From: Clostridiaceae bacterium | Lineage (GTDB): Bacteria > Bacillota > Clostridia > DSM-8532 | Direction of reading: 5' to 3' | DNA length: 50,218 nt | Assembly (NCBI GenBank): GCA_012728095.1 | Contig: JAAYFU010000041.1 | Span: 1-50,218, forward strand | In this document: piece by piece, positions 14,061 through 22,109 of the stretch | Position numbering within the stretch: position 1 is the first letter of the stretch | How the letters are laid out: the number at the start of each line of letters is the position of its first letter | Made by a program: the position numbers and the translations under genes | Notes under the pieces: generated by a model | Databases searched by the model: none | The model's input: the letters and a program-made list of their open reading frames with translations, nothing else | What the model was told of the DNA's origin: nothing

Positions 14061-15743
14061 TTAAAAAGGAGGCAAAACGTCCATAGACAGTAAGGTAATG
14101 TCATCAGTGAGTTTCTCATCACCTATGAATTCTTTTACATCATTGATAATTGCCTCGGTCAGATAATCTATTCCCCATCTGTTATACTTTTTTATAACGG
14201 ATTTCAAGCGTTTAATCGAATATTCATCGTTGGATGAGTTACGGGCTTCGATCAATCCATCGGTATACAAAAGCAGCTTGTCTCCCGGAAAAAGAAGAAC
14301 CTGGCGATTCGCAAATTTTGGTTTTATAAAATCACCAAGCTTACAAATTGCAAAACCTTCGCTGTCCAATTCCTGGACAGACCCATCCGGTCTTATTCTT
14401 AAAGGCGATGTATTAAGTCCTCCTGAAGCATATGAAAGTATACCTGTTTGGGTGTTGAATACTCCGTAAATCATTACGATATACATATCATCATTGAAAT
14501 TAGCTGAATTAAATGATTCATAAAGATGGGTCAATACCACTGACGGTATGCTGACGCCTCCGTCTGCCGATTCTTCCATAAGAGACTGGATCTTCTGGAA
14601 TGTAAAAATCGACAGCATTGCCGCAGATACTCCATGACCCGACACATCTCCTATGCAGATTCCAAAGCGGCTGTCATCAATTTTAAACACATTATAGAAA
14701 TCACCGCTGAGCTTTTCTGCCGGCACGTACCCGGCTGAAAAGCTAACAAACTCGTTTTCCGGAAATTCTGACGGAAGCATGGACAACTGTATTCCTCTGG
14801 CTATTTCCTGGTCTGCCATAAGTTTTTCATACATGCCTCTCAGTTCAATGGTACGCCTGTCAACCAGCTTATCCATTTCCTCAATATATTCGTCCAGGTC
14901 TTCTTTTGCCTTGGCCAATTGTACGTATGGTTTTTTTATGCTTTCTATATAGAAAGCATAGAAAAATATCCCATAGGAAACGACCAGATAAAAATGGCTC
15001 AGCGCGCTGTTTATATCAAAAATCTCATCCATGCCCATCAATGATATCCCGCTGAAAAACATAAGGATGAAAGCACAGCACAGTATCTTAAAAACAAACT
15101 CATTTGTTTTTAAATATTCTTTCAGTGTAAAATAAAGCACATAAATATACAGGAAGCCTGTAAAAGTCAGTAAAGATACGCTTAAGGCAGTCAATCCGTG
15201 ATTGTTTATTAAATATTCCTGTTTTATCAACGGACTACTTATTATGTAATAAGTCACAAACACTACTATTATTGATAACCACATATATCTTCTTTTTATA
15301 TAGTGTTTATTCTTGAATCTTATAGTGGCTATCAAGCCAAAGCATATACCGTTAATGATTCGTATGGTTAAACACAGTAAAAATGTACACCTCGGACTGC
15401 TTATTCCATATCCTGCTCCTAAATAAGAAGGGATATCCAGAATTTGAATCCAGTATAATATCCCGCCGATTAAGAAAGTAAAACCTATGATAAGTAACCG
15501 GTTATCTTTTGTCTGGGGATATGTATGAAAAGAAATGAAGAAAATTGAAAAAGACACAATTAATAAGTAAACATCAAGAATTCTATGCCAGATATTATTC
15601 TCCACCAGGATCCGAGATATAAAACTGTTGTCGCTCAATTCAACAATCAAAAACAGTAAAAGAGTAAGCAATAAAGTAATGAATATCGAAAAATAACGCT
15701 CTTTCACATCAGATACTGATGATCCTGCTTTTGTAGAATTCAT
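14061..15743 (-). CDS. SpoIIE/RsbU-type PP2C phosphatase with MASE3-like membrane sensor
   Basis: 560 residues. About eight membrane helices (16-270) resemble the MASE3 sensor domain. A coiled-coil linker follows (about 273-315), then a PP2C phosphatase domain (about 330-555) with metal-binding motifs SGDFYN, GDVSGHGVSAAM and the late LLYTDGLIEARN/DDITLL. RsbU-type enzymes dephosphorylate an anti-sigma-factor antagonist (STAS protein) to release an alternative sigma factor; the partner is not in this window. The ATG at 15743 is preferred, with GGAGG 7 bases upstream; a closer ATG at 15747 is out of frame. Its signal is unknown, and the sensor is probably membrane-embedded because no large external loop is seen. 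Confidence 0.88.
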   Translation of the reverse strand: MNSTKAGSSVSDVKERYFSIFITLLLTLLLFLIVELSDNSFISRILVENNIWHRILDVYLLIVSFSIFFISFHTYPQTKDNRLLIIGFTFLIGGILYWIQILDIPSYLGAGYGISSPRCTFLLCLTIRIINGICFGLIATIRFKNKHYIKRRYMWLSIIVVFVTYYIISSPLIKQEYLINNHGLTALSVSLLTFTGFLYIYVLYFTLKEYLKTNEFVFKILCCAFILMFFSGISLMGMDEIFDINSALSHFYLVVSYGIFFYAFYIESIKKPYVQLAKAKEDLDEYIEEMDKLVDRRTIELRGMYEKLMADQEIARGIQLSMLPSEFPENEFVSFSAGYVPAEKLSGDFYNVFKIDDSRFGICIGDVSGHGVSAAMLSIFTFQKIQSLMEESADGGVSIPSVVLTHLYESFNSANFNDDMYIVMIYGVFNTQTGILSYASGGLNTSPLRIRPDGSVQELDSEGFAICKLGDFIKPKFANRQVLLFPGDKLLLYTDGLIEARNSSNDEYSIKRLKSVIKKYNRWGIDYLTEAIINDVKEFIGDEKLTDDITLLSMDVLPPF

Positions 15744-15876
15744 TCATTATCCTCCGGAAGATTTATCTGGCAGTAAATCTACATAAAAACTTATGTATAT
15801 ACTATTAATTACAAAATTTTCTATGCTTATTCTATCATATATTGCGGAATTAACACAATATTAAATAACCGCGACG

Positions 15877-16965
15877 CTACTTGGTCTTTATTAATACATA
15901 GGAAGAACCGTTTATAAATTTTTCGGTAAATTCCAGTTTATAATTTTCAATAGAATATTTATTATTTAATGCTTCTTCTGCCAAGGCCCCATACTTAACG
16001 ATTGCGTCCCAGCCTTTAACGCTGGTGCTTACGTTTTTACTTATTACCTCTGCGATTTTTCCGAGCTTAGCAAGGTTTTTCAACGTTACATGCTGTTCAA
16101 TGAAGGCTTTGATAAACCTGTTCTGATTCTCTTTTCTGAATATATCGCCGTAATTTACAAAATTGCCGTTTTCATCCCAGCCCTGTCTGAACCTTACATA
16201 TCCTTCCGCCTGTTTGCCGTTGAGGGTTTGGGTGCCTTTTTCTATATATATCTCCAGGTCCTGATAGGGATCATAATATTCCATATGAACAGGGACATGA
16301 ACAGTTACACCGCCAAAATAGTCAACTATATTTCTGAATCCGTTTACCTTGACATATGCATAATCATCAATGTGAATATCGAATATCTCTTCGATAAGAT
16401 CTGCGATGAAATCTATATACGTTTTATTAAAACGACCTATACCCTTTTGGTATTCAATAGTCTGGCCTATTGAAGGAGCCGCATTTATCCGGTTCATGCC
16501 CTTTTCTTTCAGATACGAAGGCTTGGCCTTCTTCAAAGCATTTATGACATAATCGCTGTAATCAATATAAATATCTCGCGGAAGGCTGATGATTTTTACC
16601 TTTTTGGAATGCTTGTCAATACTAAGTATCATAATGGTATCAAAATTGAAACCTGTAGGCTCCGTCCCCAACAGCAGAACATTTGTACTTTCAGGATGTA
16701 CGATACTCTCGAAATATTTCTGGTTATTTGTAAGGGAAAAACCTTCATCTTCCTCTAAATCATCGTTAGGCACAACAACCGGCCCCTGTTGAGGACCAGG
16801 AGTAGGGGTGATTACAACCGGTTCTTCAGGCTGCACCTCAACAGAACCTGTTGAAAGGTTCTGAAATGCCATTATACTGAAAAGTACGGCAAATACTGTT
16901 GAAAAAAATGCCATGGTTATTCTTGCCTTTGGAGACCTGAAAATAATATCACCCCCGAAAATCAA
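15877..16965 (-). CDS. LytR-CpsA-Psr (LCP) family cell-wall glycopolymer transferase
   Basis: A 362-residue membrane-anchored protein with one N-terminal helix at about 18-36, a Pro-rich external linker, and an LCP domain at about 90-300. The domain has NVLLLGTEPTGFNFDTIMIL and SLPRDIYIDY, matching the pyrophosphate-lipid-binding strand and the conserved R/D of the family. LCP proteins attach teichoic acids or capsule to peptidoglycan. The start is unclear: TTG 16965 opens the frame but lacks a ribosome site, while GGGGGTG lies a few codons inside, next to ATT-ATT, implying either a rare ATT start or ATG at 16914. It follows valS by 68 bases with no clear terminator between them. Confidence 0.85.
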   Translation of the reverse strand: MIFGGDIIFRSPKARITMAFFSTVFAVLFSIMAFQNLSTGSVEVQPEEPVVITPTPGPQQGPVVVPNDDLEEDEGFSLTNNQKYFESIVHPESTNVLLLGTEPTGFNFDTIMILSIDKHSKKVKIISLPRDIYIDYSDYVINALKKAKPSYLKEKGMNRINAAPSIGQTIEYQKGIGRFNKTYIDFIADLIEEIFDIHIDDYAYVKVNGFRNIVDYFGGVTVHVPVHMEYYDPYQDLEIYIEKGTQTLNGKQAEGYVRFRQGWDENGNFVNYGDIFRKENQNRFIKAFIEQHVTLKNLAKLGKIAEVISKNVSTSVKGWDAIVKYGALAEEALNNKYSIENYKLEFTEKFINGSSYVLIKTK

Positions 16966-17033
16966 AAACTAATTCTAGGATATCACTTTTTAAACTTAAA
17001 TAATACATCCCATGTTGTCAACTTCTGAATGGT

Positions 17034-19685
17034 TTAACGGTTGACAAGCGTCTCCAGCCTCTCCAGTATTTTTTTATACATTTCGGAATACTTCCTTAAT
17101 TTCTCTTTTTCGGCTTCAACAACAGCCGCAGGAGCTTTTGAAACAAATCCCTGGTTGGAAAGCTTTTTATTTACTCTATCCAGTTCCATTTCAAGGTTTG
17201 CCTTTTCTTTTTCGAGCCTTTCAATTTCTTTCTTCAAGTCAATAAGTTCTTCAAGAGGTATAAATATTTCCGCTCCTTCGACAACAACAGCCACGGCATC
17301 CTGAGGTATTCCGGATTTATCACTCTTTATGATAATATCGGACAGGCCTGCCAGACGGTTAAAGGTAGATTTCTCTTTCTCAACCAGCTCCCTGATATCC
17401 TGCTCCTTTACTACAAAGAACGCTTTAACTTTCTTGCCTGCAGGCACATTCATTTCAGCCCTTATGTTGCGTATTCCTCTTATGGCATCCATCAGGAAAA
17501 ACATAAGTTTTTCTTCCTCAGGATACAGGATAGTATCGGTATACTCCGGCCAGGAGGATATCATGATGCTCTCGTCATCAGTAATAAGATGGCTGTATAT
17601 CTCTTCTGTGATAAAAGGCATAAAAGGATGCAAAAGCTTCATGGCTTTTTTCAACACCTCGTTAAGCACAAACATTGCCTCTAAACGATCCTTGGCCTCG
17701 CGATCATATAACCTTGGCTTAACAAGCTCTATATACCAATCACAGAATTCTTCCCAAATAAACTCGTAAATCTTTGAAAGCCCGATACCCAACTCAAACT
17801 TCTCCAGGTTCTCGGTAACTTCCCGGGCTACAGTGTTGATACGACTCAATATCCATTTGTCTCCGACTGTAAACTTGCTTTCATCCACCTTGCCGAAATC
17901 AACTTCATCGTCAAAATTCATCATAACAAAGCGGAAAGCGTTCCATATCTTATTTGCAAAATTTCTGCTGGCTTCCAGCTTTTCATCGGAAAAACGCATG
18001 TCATTTCCGGGCGAGGTTCCAACGGTAAGCGCGTACCGAAGGGCATCGGTACCGTATTTCTCAATCACTTCAAGTGGATCGATACCATTTCCTAATGATT
18101 TGGACATCTTTCTTCCCTGGGCATCCCTGACAAGACCGTGAATCAAAACATACTTAAACGGTTCTCTTCCCATTTGTTCAAGCCCGGAGAAAATCATACG
18201 GGCAACCCAGAAGAAGATAATATCATAACCGGTAACCAGTACATCGGTAGGATAAAAGTATTTTAAATCAGGTGTCTCTTCAGGCCAGCCAAGAGTGGAA
18301 AACGGCCAGAGCGCAGAGGAGAACCATGTGTCAAGGACATCTTCATCCTGCCTGATATTTGTTGACTTACATTTGGTACATTCCTTCGGAGCGGTTCTTG
18401 CCACCATCAGCTCACCGCAATCATCACAGTAGTATGCCGGTATCCTGTGCCCCCACCAAAGCTGACGGGATATGCACCAATCCTGGATATTTTCCATCCA
18501 GTTGAAATAAATCTTGGCGAACCTTTCAGGCACAAACTTGATGGTACCGTTTCTTACAACTTCAATCGCAGGTTCTGCCAAAGGTTTCATCTTAACGAAC
18601 CACTGCCATGATACCCTTGGCTCAATAACGGTTGAACAACGATAGCATTCGCCAACATTATGTTTATGCGGCTTGACCTGGACAAGCAGGCCTAAGTTTT
18701 TAAGGTCTTCCACTATCTGCCTGCGAGCCTCATAGCGGTCCAAACCCGCGTACTTCCCGCCGTTTTCATTGATGGTGGCATCTCCATTCATGATGTTGAG
18801 TATTTCAAGATTGTGCCTCAAACCCACCTCAAAGTCATTGGGATCGTGGGCAGGAGTAATCTTAACCACGCCAGTTCCGAAATCGCGTTCAACATAAGTA
18901 TCGGCAATTACGGGGATTTCACGGTTCATAAGCGGGAGTATGACTTTTTTCCCTATAAGGTGTTTGTATCTTTCATCATCAGGATGTACAGCTACGGCCG
19001 TATCTCCCAGCATTGTCTCGGGTCTTGTCGTGGCAATCTCCACATATTCATCAGACCCAACAACGGGATATTTTATATGCCAGAAATAACCGTCATGTTC
19101 CTGATATTCCACTTCAGCATCAGATATTGACGTACCGCAGACAGGGCACCAGTTGATTATTCTCTCGCCGCGATATATAAGGCCTTTTTCGTAAAGCCGT
19201 ACAAACACTTCCTTAACAGCTTCAGACAGACCTTCGTCCATAGTGAAGCGCTCCCTCTTCCAGTCGCAGGAGCTGCCTAATTTTTTAAGCTGCTCAACAA
19301 TTCTGCCGCCGTATTCCTCCTTCCATTTCCACGCTCTCTCCAGGAAACCTTCTCTTCCGATATCTTCTTTTGTGATACCTTCTTTTGCCATGGTCTCAAC
19401 AATTTTTGCCTCTGTTGCTATACTGGCATGATCGGTTCCCGGAAGCCATAGAGTACAGTATCCCTGCATACGCTTCATACGGATCAGTATATCCTGAATT
19501 GTGTTATCCAGCGCATGTCCCATATGAAGCTGCCCGGTAATATTCGGCGGCGGTATTACAATGGTGAAGGGCTTTTTCTCAGGATCAATCACAGCATGGA
19601 AATAATCTTTTTCCATCCATTTTTTATATAACGCATCTTCAACCTTTTTGGGATCATATACTTTTTCTATTTCTCTTTTACACAT
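17034..19685 (-). CDS. valS: Valine--tRNA ligase
   Basis: A full-length 883-residue class Ia synthetase. It has the HIGH motif as HMGH (54-57), an editing (CP1) domain around 190-340 with [10 protein letters not shown], a zinc-finger-like CDDCGE...CTKC segment (420-439), KMSKS at 526-530 followed by LGNG, an anticodon-binding domain, and the C-terminal coiled coil typical of ValRS (about 810-883). It charges tRNA-Val and deacylates mischarged Thr-tRNA-Val. ATG 19685 has AAAGGAAG 6 bases upstream. It is the second gene after a T-box leader, so read-through when tRNA-Val is uncharged should control it. Confidence 0.97.
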   Translation of the reverse strand: MCKREIEKVYDPKKVEDALYKKWMEKDYFHAVIDPEKKPFTIVIPPPNITGQLHMGHALDNTIQDILIRMKRMQGYCTLWLPGTDHASIATEAKIVETMAKEGITKEDIGREGFLERAWKWKEEYGGRIVEQLKKLGSSCDWKRERFTMDEGLSEAVKEVFVRLYEKGLIYRGERIINWCPVCGTSISDAEVEYQEHDGYFWHIKYPVVGSDEYVEIATTRPETMLGDTAVAVHPDDERYKHLIGKKVILPLMNREIPVIADTYVERDFGTGVVKITPAHDPNDFEVGLRHNLEILNIMNGDATINENGGKYAGLDRYEARRQIVEDLKNLGLLVQVKPHKHNVGECYRCSTVIEPRVSWQWFVKMKPLAEPAIEVVRNGTIKFVPERFAKIYFNWMENIQDWCISRQLWWGHRIPAYYCDDCGELMVARTAPKECTKCKSTNIRQDEDVLDTWFSSALWPFSTLGWPEETPDLKYFYPTDVLVTGYDIIFFWVARMIFSGLEQMGREPFKYVLIHGLVRDAQGRKMSKSLGNGIDPLEVIEKYGTDALRYALTVGTSPGNDMRFSDEKLEASRNFANKIWNAFRFVMMNFDDEVDFGKVDESKFTVGDKWILSRINTVAREVTENLEKFELGIGLSKIYEFIWEEFCDWYIELVKPRLYDREAKDRLEAMFVLNEVLKKAMKLLHPFMPFITEEIYSHLITDDESIMISSWPEYTDTILYPEEEKLMFFLMDAIRGIRNIRAEMNVPAGKKVKAFFVVKEQDIRELVEKEKSTFNRLAGLSDIIIKSDKSGIPQDAVAVVVEGAEIFIPLEELIDLKKEIERLEKEKANLEMELDRVNKKLSNQGFVSKAPAAVVEAEKEKLRKYSEMYKKILERLETLVNR

Positions 19686-19772
19686 GATATACTTCCTTTC
19701 CGTATGACCTGGATAATTGCTTGTTATATTGTTCTTTAATTTATATAAATTTAGATATAAAATGGTTCAGAT

Positions 19773-20024
19773 TCACATATTTCTGAAAGAATAAAATACT
19801 AAAAATACACCGGGCAACATGATGAGGAGTCCGATAATCTTTACTCTTGCAATGGCCTTGGTCTGTTTATACCGCTCAAGTTCTTCACCTGAAAGTTCTT
19901 CGGCCTCTTTTGCATCTGTTTTTTCTGCAAGATTCATTATTATTGCAATCAGCCCGGCCCCGTAATTAATAACGGCGCCTATTAATATCAAAACAAAAGC
20001 AATAATTTTAAGTGTCATATTCAT
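19773..20024 (-). CDS. Small two-helix membrane protein between the T-box and valS
   Basis: An 83-residue protein with a hydrophobic helix at about 5-30, a charged central part (LAEKTDAKEAEELSGEEL), and a second helix at about 60-78. No family is recognised. GAAGG lies 6 bases before the ATG, and the gene starts right after the T-box terminator, so its expression should rise when valyl-tRNA falls. valS follows 87 bases later. Its function is unknown; its position suggests only co-regulation with valS. Confidence 0.72.
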   Translation of the reverse strand: MNMTLKIIAFVLILIGAVINYGAGLIAIIMNLAEKTDAKEAEELSGEELERYKQTKAIARVKIIGLLIMLPGVFLVFYSFRNM

Positions 20025-20035
20025 TAGTGTCCTTC

Positions 20036-20275
20036 AATTAAAAAGCTTTCATCCAAAACATTTGGACGAAAGCTGACTTCCGCGGTACCACCAAAATTCC
20101 CAATAGGGCTCTCAACAAGACTATAACGGTTCTTAACCGGAATAACCTACTCATATTTCAGCTATTCAGCTCAGGAGCGACTTCAACAGTAATTTCCACG
20201 GAAACGCTTGCAGCCTATGGCATTTCCTCTCTGTTTGGCTTTTCTGCCTACTCCTCTCCGTCCTCGCAATAATAT
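20036..20275 (-). ncRNA. T-box leader (valS operon), tRNA-Val sensing
   Basis: On the minus strand the leader contains the T-box core GGTGGTACCGCGG (about 20080-20092), which pairs with the tRNA acceptor end. A terminator hairpin follows at 20036-20074, AGCTTTCGTCCAAA/TTTTGGATGAAAGCT then TTTTTAA. Upstream is a long Stem I with AGAGAGGAAATG and GGCTGCAAGC distal motifs. The likely specifier is GUC in TGTTGAAGTCGCTCC (valine), which fits valS and tRNA-Val(GAC). I placed the specifier by eye, not by folding. Confidence 0.9.
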
Positions 20276-20303
20276 GGAAATAAAATATGGTTATCAAGTT
20301 GTT

Positions 20304-20332
20304 AAGATAGCATATTATACGGGCTATGTCAA
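20304..20332 (-). promoter_or_regulatory. Promoter of the T-box/valS operon
   Basis: TTGACA (20327-20332) and TATCTT (20304-20309) are separated by 17 bases on the minus strand and precede Stem I of the T-box by about 25 bases. Confidence 0.75.
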
Positions 20333-20421
20333 CCGTCGACAACTATATTTAATACGATTGTAAATTGTTTCTTAGTTTCTCATTATACTACATATTTTTT
20401 AGTCTCAACTTTAAAATTACA

Positions 20422-20478
20422 TAAAAAATTAATAAGGCCAACTTGCCATTTTCAGACAGGTAAGCTGACCTTATTAAC
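20422..20478 (-). terminator. Terminator after the ATC-hydrolase-like gene
   Basis: A long imperfect 19-bp stem between TTAATAAGGTCAGCTTACC and GGCAAGTTGGCCTTATTAA (20429-20477) is followed on the minus strand by TTTTTTATG. Confidence 0.85.
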
Positions 20479-20560
20479 ATTTATTATCAATACACAAAGG
20501 TGGGCTAAATATATAGTCTTAATTTGCAATCTCATTTAAAGGACTAATTATTTATTTTTA

Positions 20561-21058
20561 TTACTTCTTTTCAACTTTGTCAATTCGGATTTCGCATACA
20601 TCATCGCCTTTTGCAATGGTCTTTCCAAGTTCAAATGTGAACTTAGGATATGTACTTATAATTCCGCGGTCCCCGTCCATTGCTATATCGCAGAGCTCGG
20701 CAATTTCCTCTTCAGAGAAACCGAGCTTAAGCCATGCAGCCACTAAAGGACAATAATGGAAGTCAATGTGCAGGTGCTCTTCACTGCTTTCCTTAATTTC
20801 CATTTCAAACACATTTACAACATCTTCATTTGCAAAAGCAGGTGCAAATTCGGTAAGATCATCGGTTTGAGGATACTTGTTGAGACCATGGAACACTCCG
20901 CATCTTTTAATTGCCTCATGAGCAAAAGAAGTGTCAAGTCCTCTTTTTTTGGCTTCATCAATCAGAAGCGCCGCCCAGGTAGCACGATGCTCAATAGCGT
21001 TTCTTAAAAGTTCCGTTCTTTCATTGGTTTTAGAGGGTGTGTTCTTTATCATATCCAA
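20561..21058 (-). CDS. L-2-amino-thiazoline-4-carboxylate (ATC) hydrolase-like protein
   Basis: 165 residues. The central HLHIDFHYCPLVAAW and the following LKLGFSEEEIAELCDIAMDGDRGI match the PF14196-type family named after the Pseudomonas enzyme that opens ATC on the way to L-cysteine. Most clostridial members are uncharacterised, and the conserved His/Cys cluster may instead bind metal. It follows dhaL by 29 bases and ends at a strong terminator, so the two form an operon. The physiological substrate is unknown. A relic resembling an L-cysteine desulfidase lies just upstream of dhaL; any metabolic link is speculative. Confidence 0.75.
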   Translation of the reverse strand: MDMIKNTPSKTNERTELLRNAIEHRATWAALLIDEAKKRGLDTSFAHEAIKRCGVFHGLNKYPQTDDLTEFAPAFANEDVVNVFEMEIKESSEEHLHIDFHYCPLVAAWLKLGFSEEEIAELCDIAMDGDRGIISTYPKFTFELGKTIAKGDDVCEIRIDKVEKK

Positions 21059-21087
21059 TTTCTCCTTTATATTTTTTTGCCAAAATA

Positions 21088-21741
21088 TTATTTACTGATT
21101 AAATTGTCTATTATATAGTCGCACAGGCATTCTATCTGGTAGCTCATGGTGACAGCGCCCGGATCAAGATTGCCGACACCTTTGTTGAGTTGATAGCTGG
21201 CTCTTCCCTTAACAGCTTCCATATTTCTGGTAGCCTCTGCTCCGTCAATCGCCGCCTGCTTTACAAGAAGCATTGTTTCCCGGTCATCAGTCTGGGTTTT
21301 CAGCGCATCTTTATATGCCATAACAGCGGGATAGAGCGAATCAATCATGGTTTTCATGCCGGGTTCAGCCTTTCCTCGCTGAATCATGTCATTAACCATT
21401 GCCTCCAGTACATTGCAAAGATCCTGACTGTTTATGCTATTCTTGCCTGATATGACCTTCGAAGCAGCCATATATGCTCCGCCGTACAATATGCCGGAAC
21501 TTCCCCCGATTTTACTCATCATAATCATGCCAATCTTCTTGAACGCGGCATCAATTGGCATATTTTTCAGCTCATCGCCTGCTGCTGTAAGATTTTCAAA
21601 TCCCATATTCATATTTGACCAGTGATCCCCGTCACCTGTCGCCGCATCAAGGCTGCTTATATAATCTCCGTTTTCAAAGATTTTTTTATGAACAATCTTT
21701 AAATAATTTACATAGTCTTGGGATGTGAGTGTAAAGCTCAT
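21088..21741 (-). CDS. Dihydroxyacetone kinase L-subunit-like (DAK2/DhaL) protein
   Basis: A 217-residue all-helical nucleotide-binding domain. The signature LDAATGDGDHWSNMNMGF (31-48) supplies the Mg-coordinating aspartates, and KIGGSSGILYGGAYM is the glycine-rich loop. In standard systems DhaL holds ADP/ATP and transfers phosphate to a sugar bound on DhaK; no dhaK or DhaM-like partner is in this window. The family's usual His-Gly after GDGD is here His-Trp. AAAGGAGG lies 6 bases before the ATG. It forms an operon with the ATC-hydrolase-like gene. It may pair with a distant DhaK or act on another substrate. Confidence 0.85.
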   Translation of the reverse strand: MSFTLTSQDYVNYLKIVHKKIFENGDYISSLDAATGDGDHWSNMNMGFENLTAAGDELKNMPIDAAFKKIGMIMMSKIGGSSGILYGGAYMAASKVISGKNSINSQDLCNVLEAMVNDMIQRGKAEPGMKTMIDSLYPAVMAYKDALKTQTDDRETMLLVKQAAIDGAEATRNMEAVKGRASYQLNKGVGNLDPGAVTMSYQIECLCDYIIDNLISK

Positions 21742-21788
21742 GTTTTACCTCCTTTTATACGCGGAACCCCGGAGCCATGGAAGGATAA

Positions 21789-21992
21789 TCAAGTTGTGCC
21801 GCAAAGATAGCTTCTGCTTTAAATTCCGGAATAATGGCTTTTGAAATGGCAGTCAAAAACAAGACCTTCCGTGCCAATGACGGACTGGTTGGAAAAGACA
21901 TTGAAGAAACCATCGAAAATATCGGACGGGTCGGCCGTGAAGGGATGCGTTCTACAGATTATGAAATTCTTAATATTATGGTCGGCAATTAG
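21789..21992 (+). pseudogene. C-terminal relic of an L-cysteine desulfidase (CyuA/UPF0597)-like gene
   Basis: A 67-codon frame after an in-frame stop encodes CAAKIASALNSGIMAFEM, later IEETIENIGRVGREGM, and ends ILNIMVGN. This pattern resembles the conserved C-terminus of UPF0597/CyuA-type proteins, whose Fe-S-binding Cys lies in a similar PSCAAKIAS context. There is no start codon or ribosome site for the fragment's beginning, and the upstream sequence does not continue the family in any frame. It is therefore a 5'-deleted remnant, opposite in strand to dhaL and overlapping that operon's promoter region. The family assignment is from memory and moderate. Confidence 0.5.
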
Positions 21993-22008
21993 CGAACTCA
22001 TAGTCTTG

Positions 22009-22050
22009 TTAAAAAATGAAGACGCTTGTAAGCACCAGCTTATAAGCGTC
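22009..22050 (-). terminator. Terminator of the chemoreceptor gene
   Basis: The stem GACGCTTATAAGC/GCTTACAAGCGTC (22021-22050, one mismatch) has a 4-base loop and is followed on the minus strand by TTCATTTTTTAAC. Confidence 0.8.
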
Positions 22051-22109
22051 TATTCTTATCAATTGCCATTTCCTTTCCGGCATATAAACTAAAAACTATA
22101 TCATAAGAA

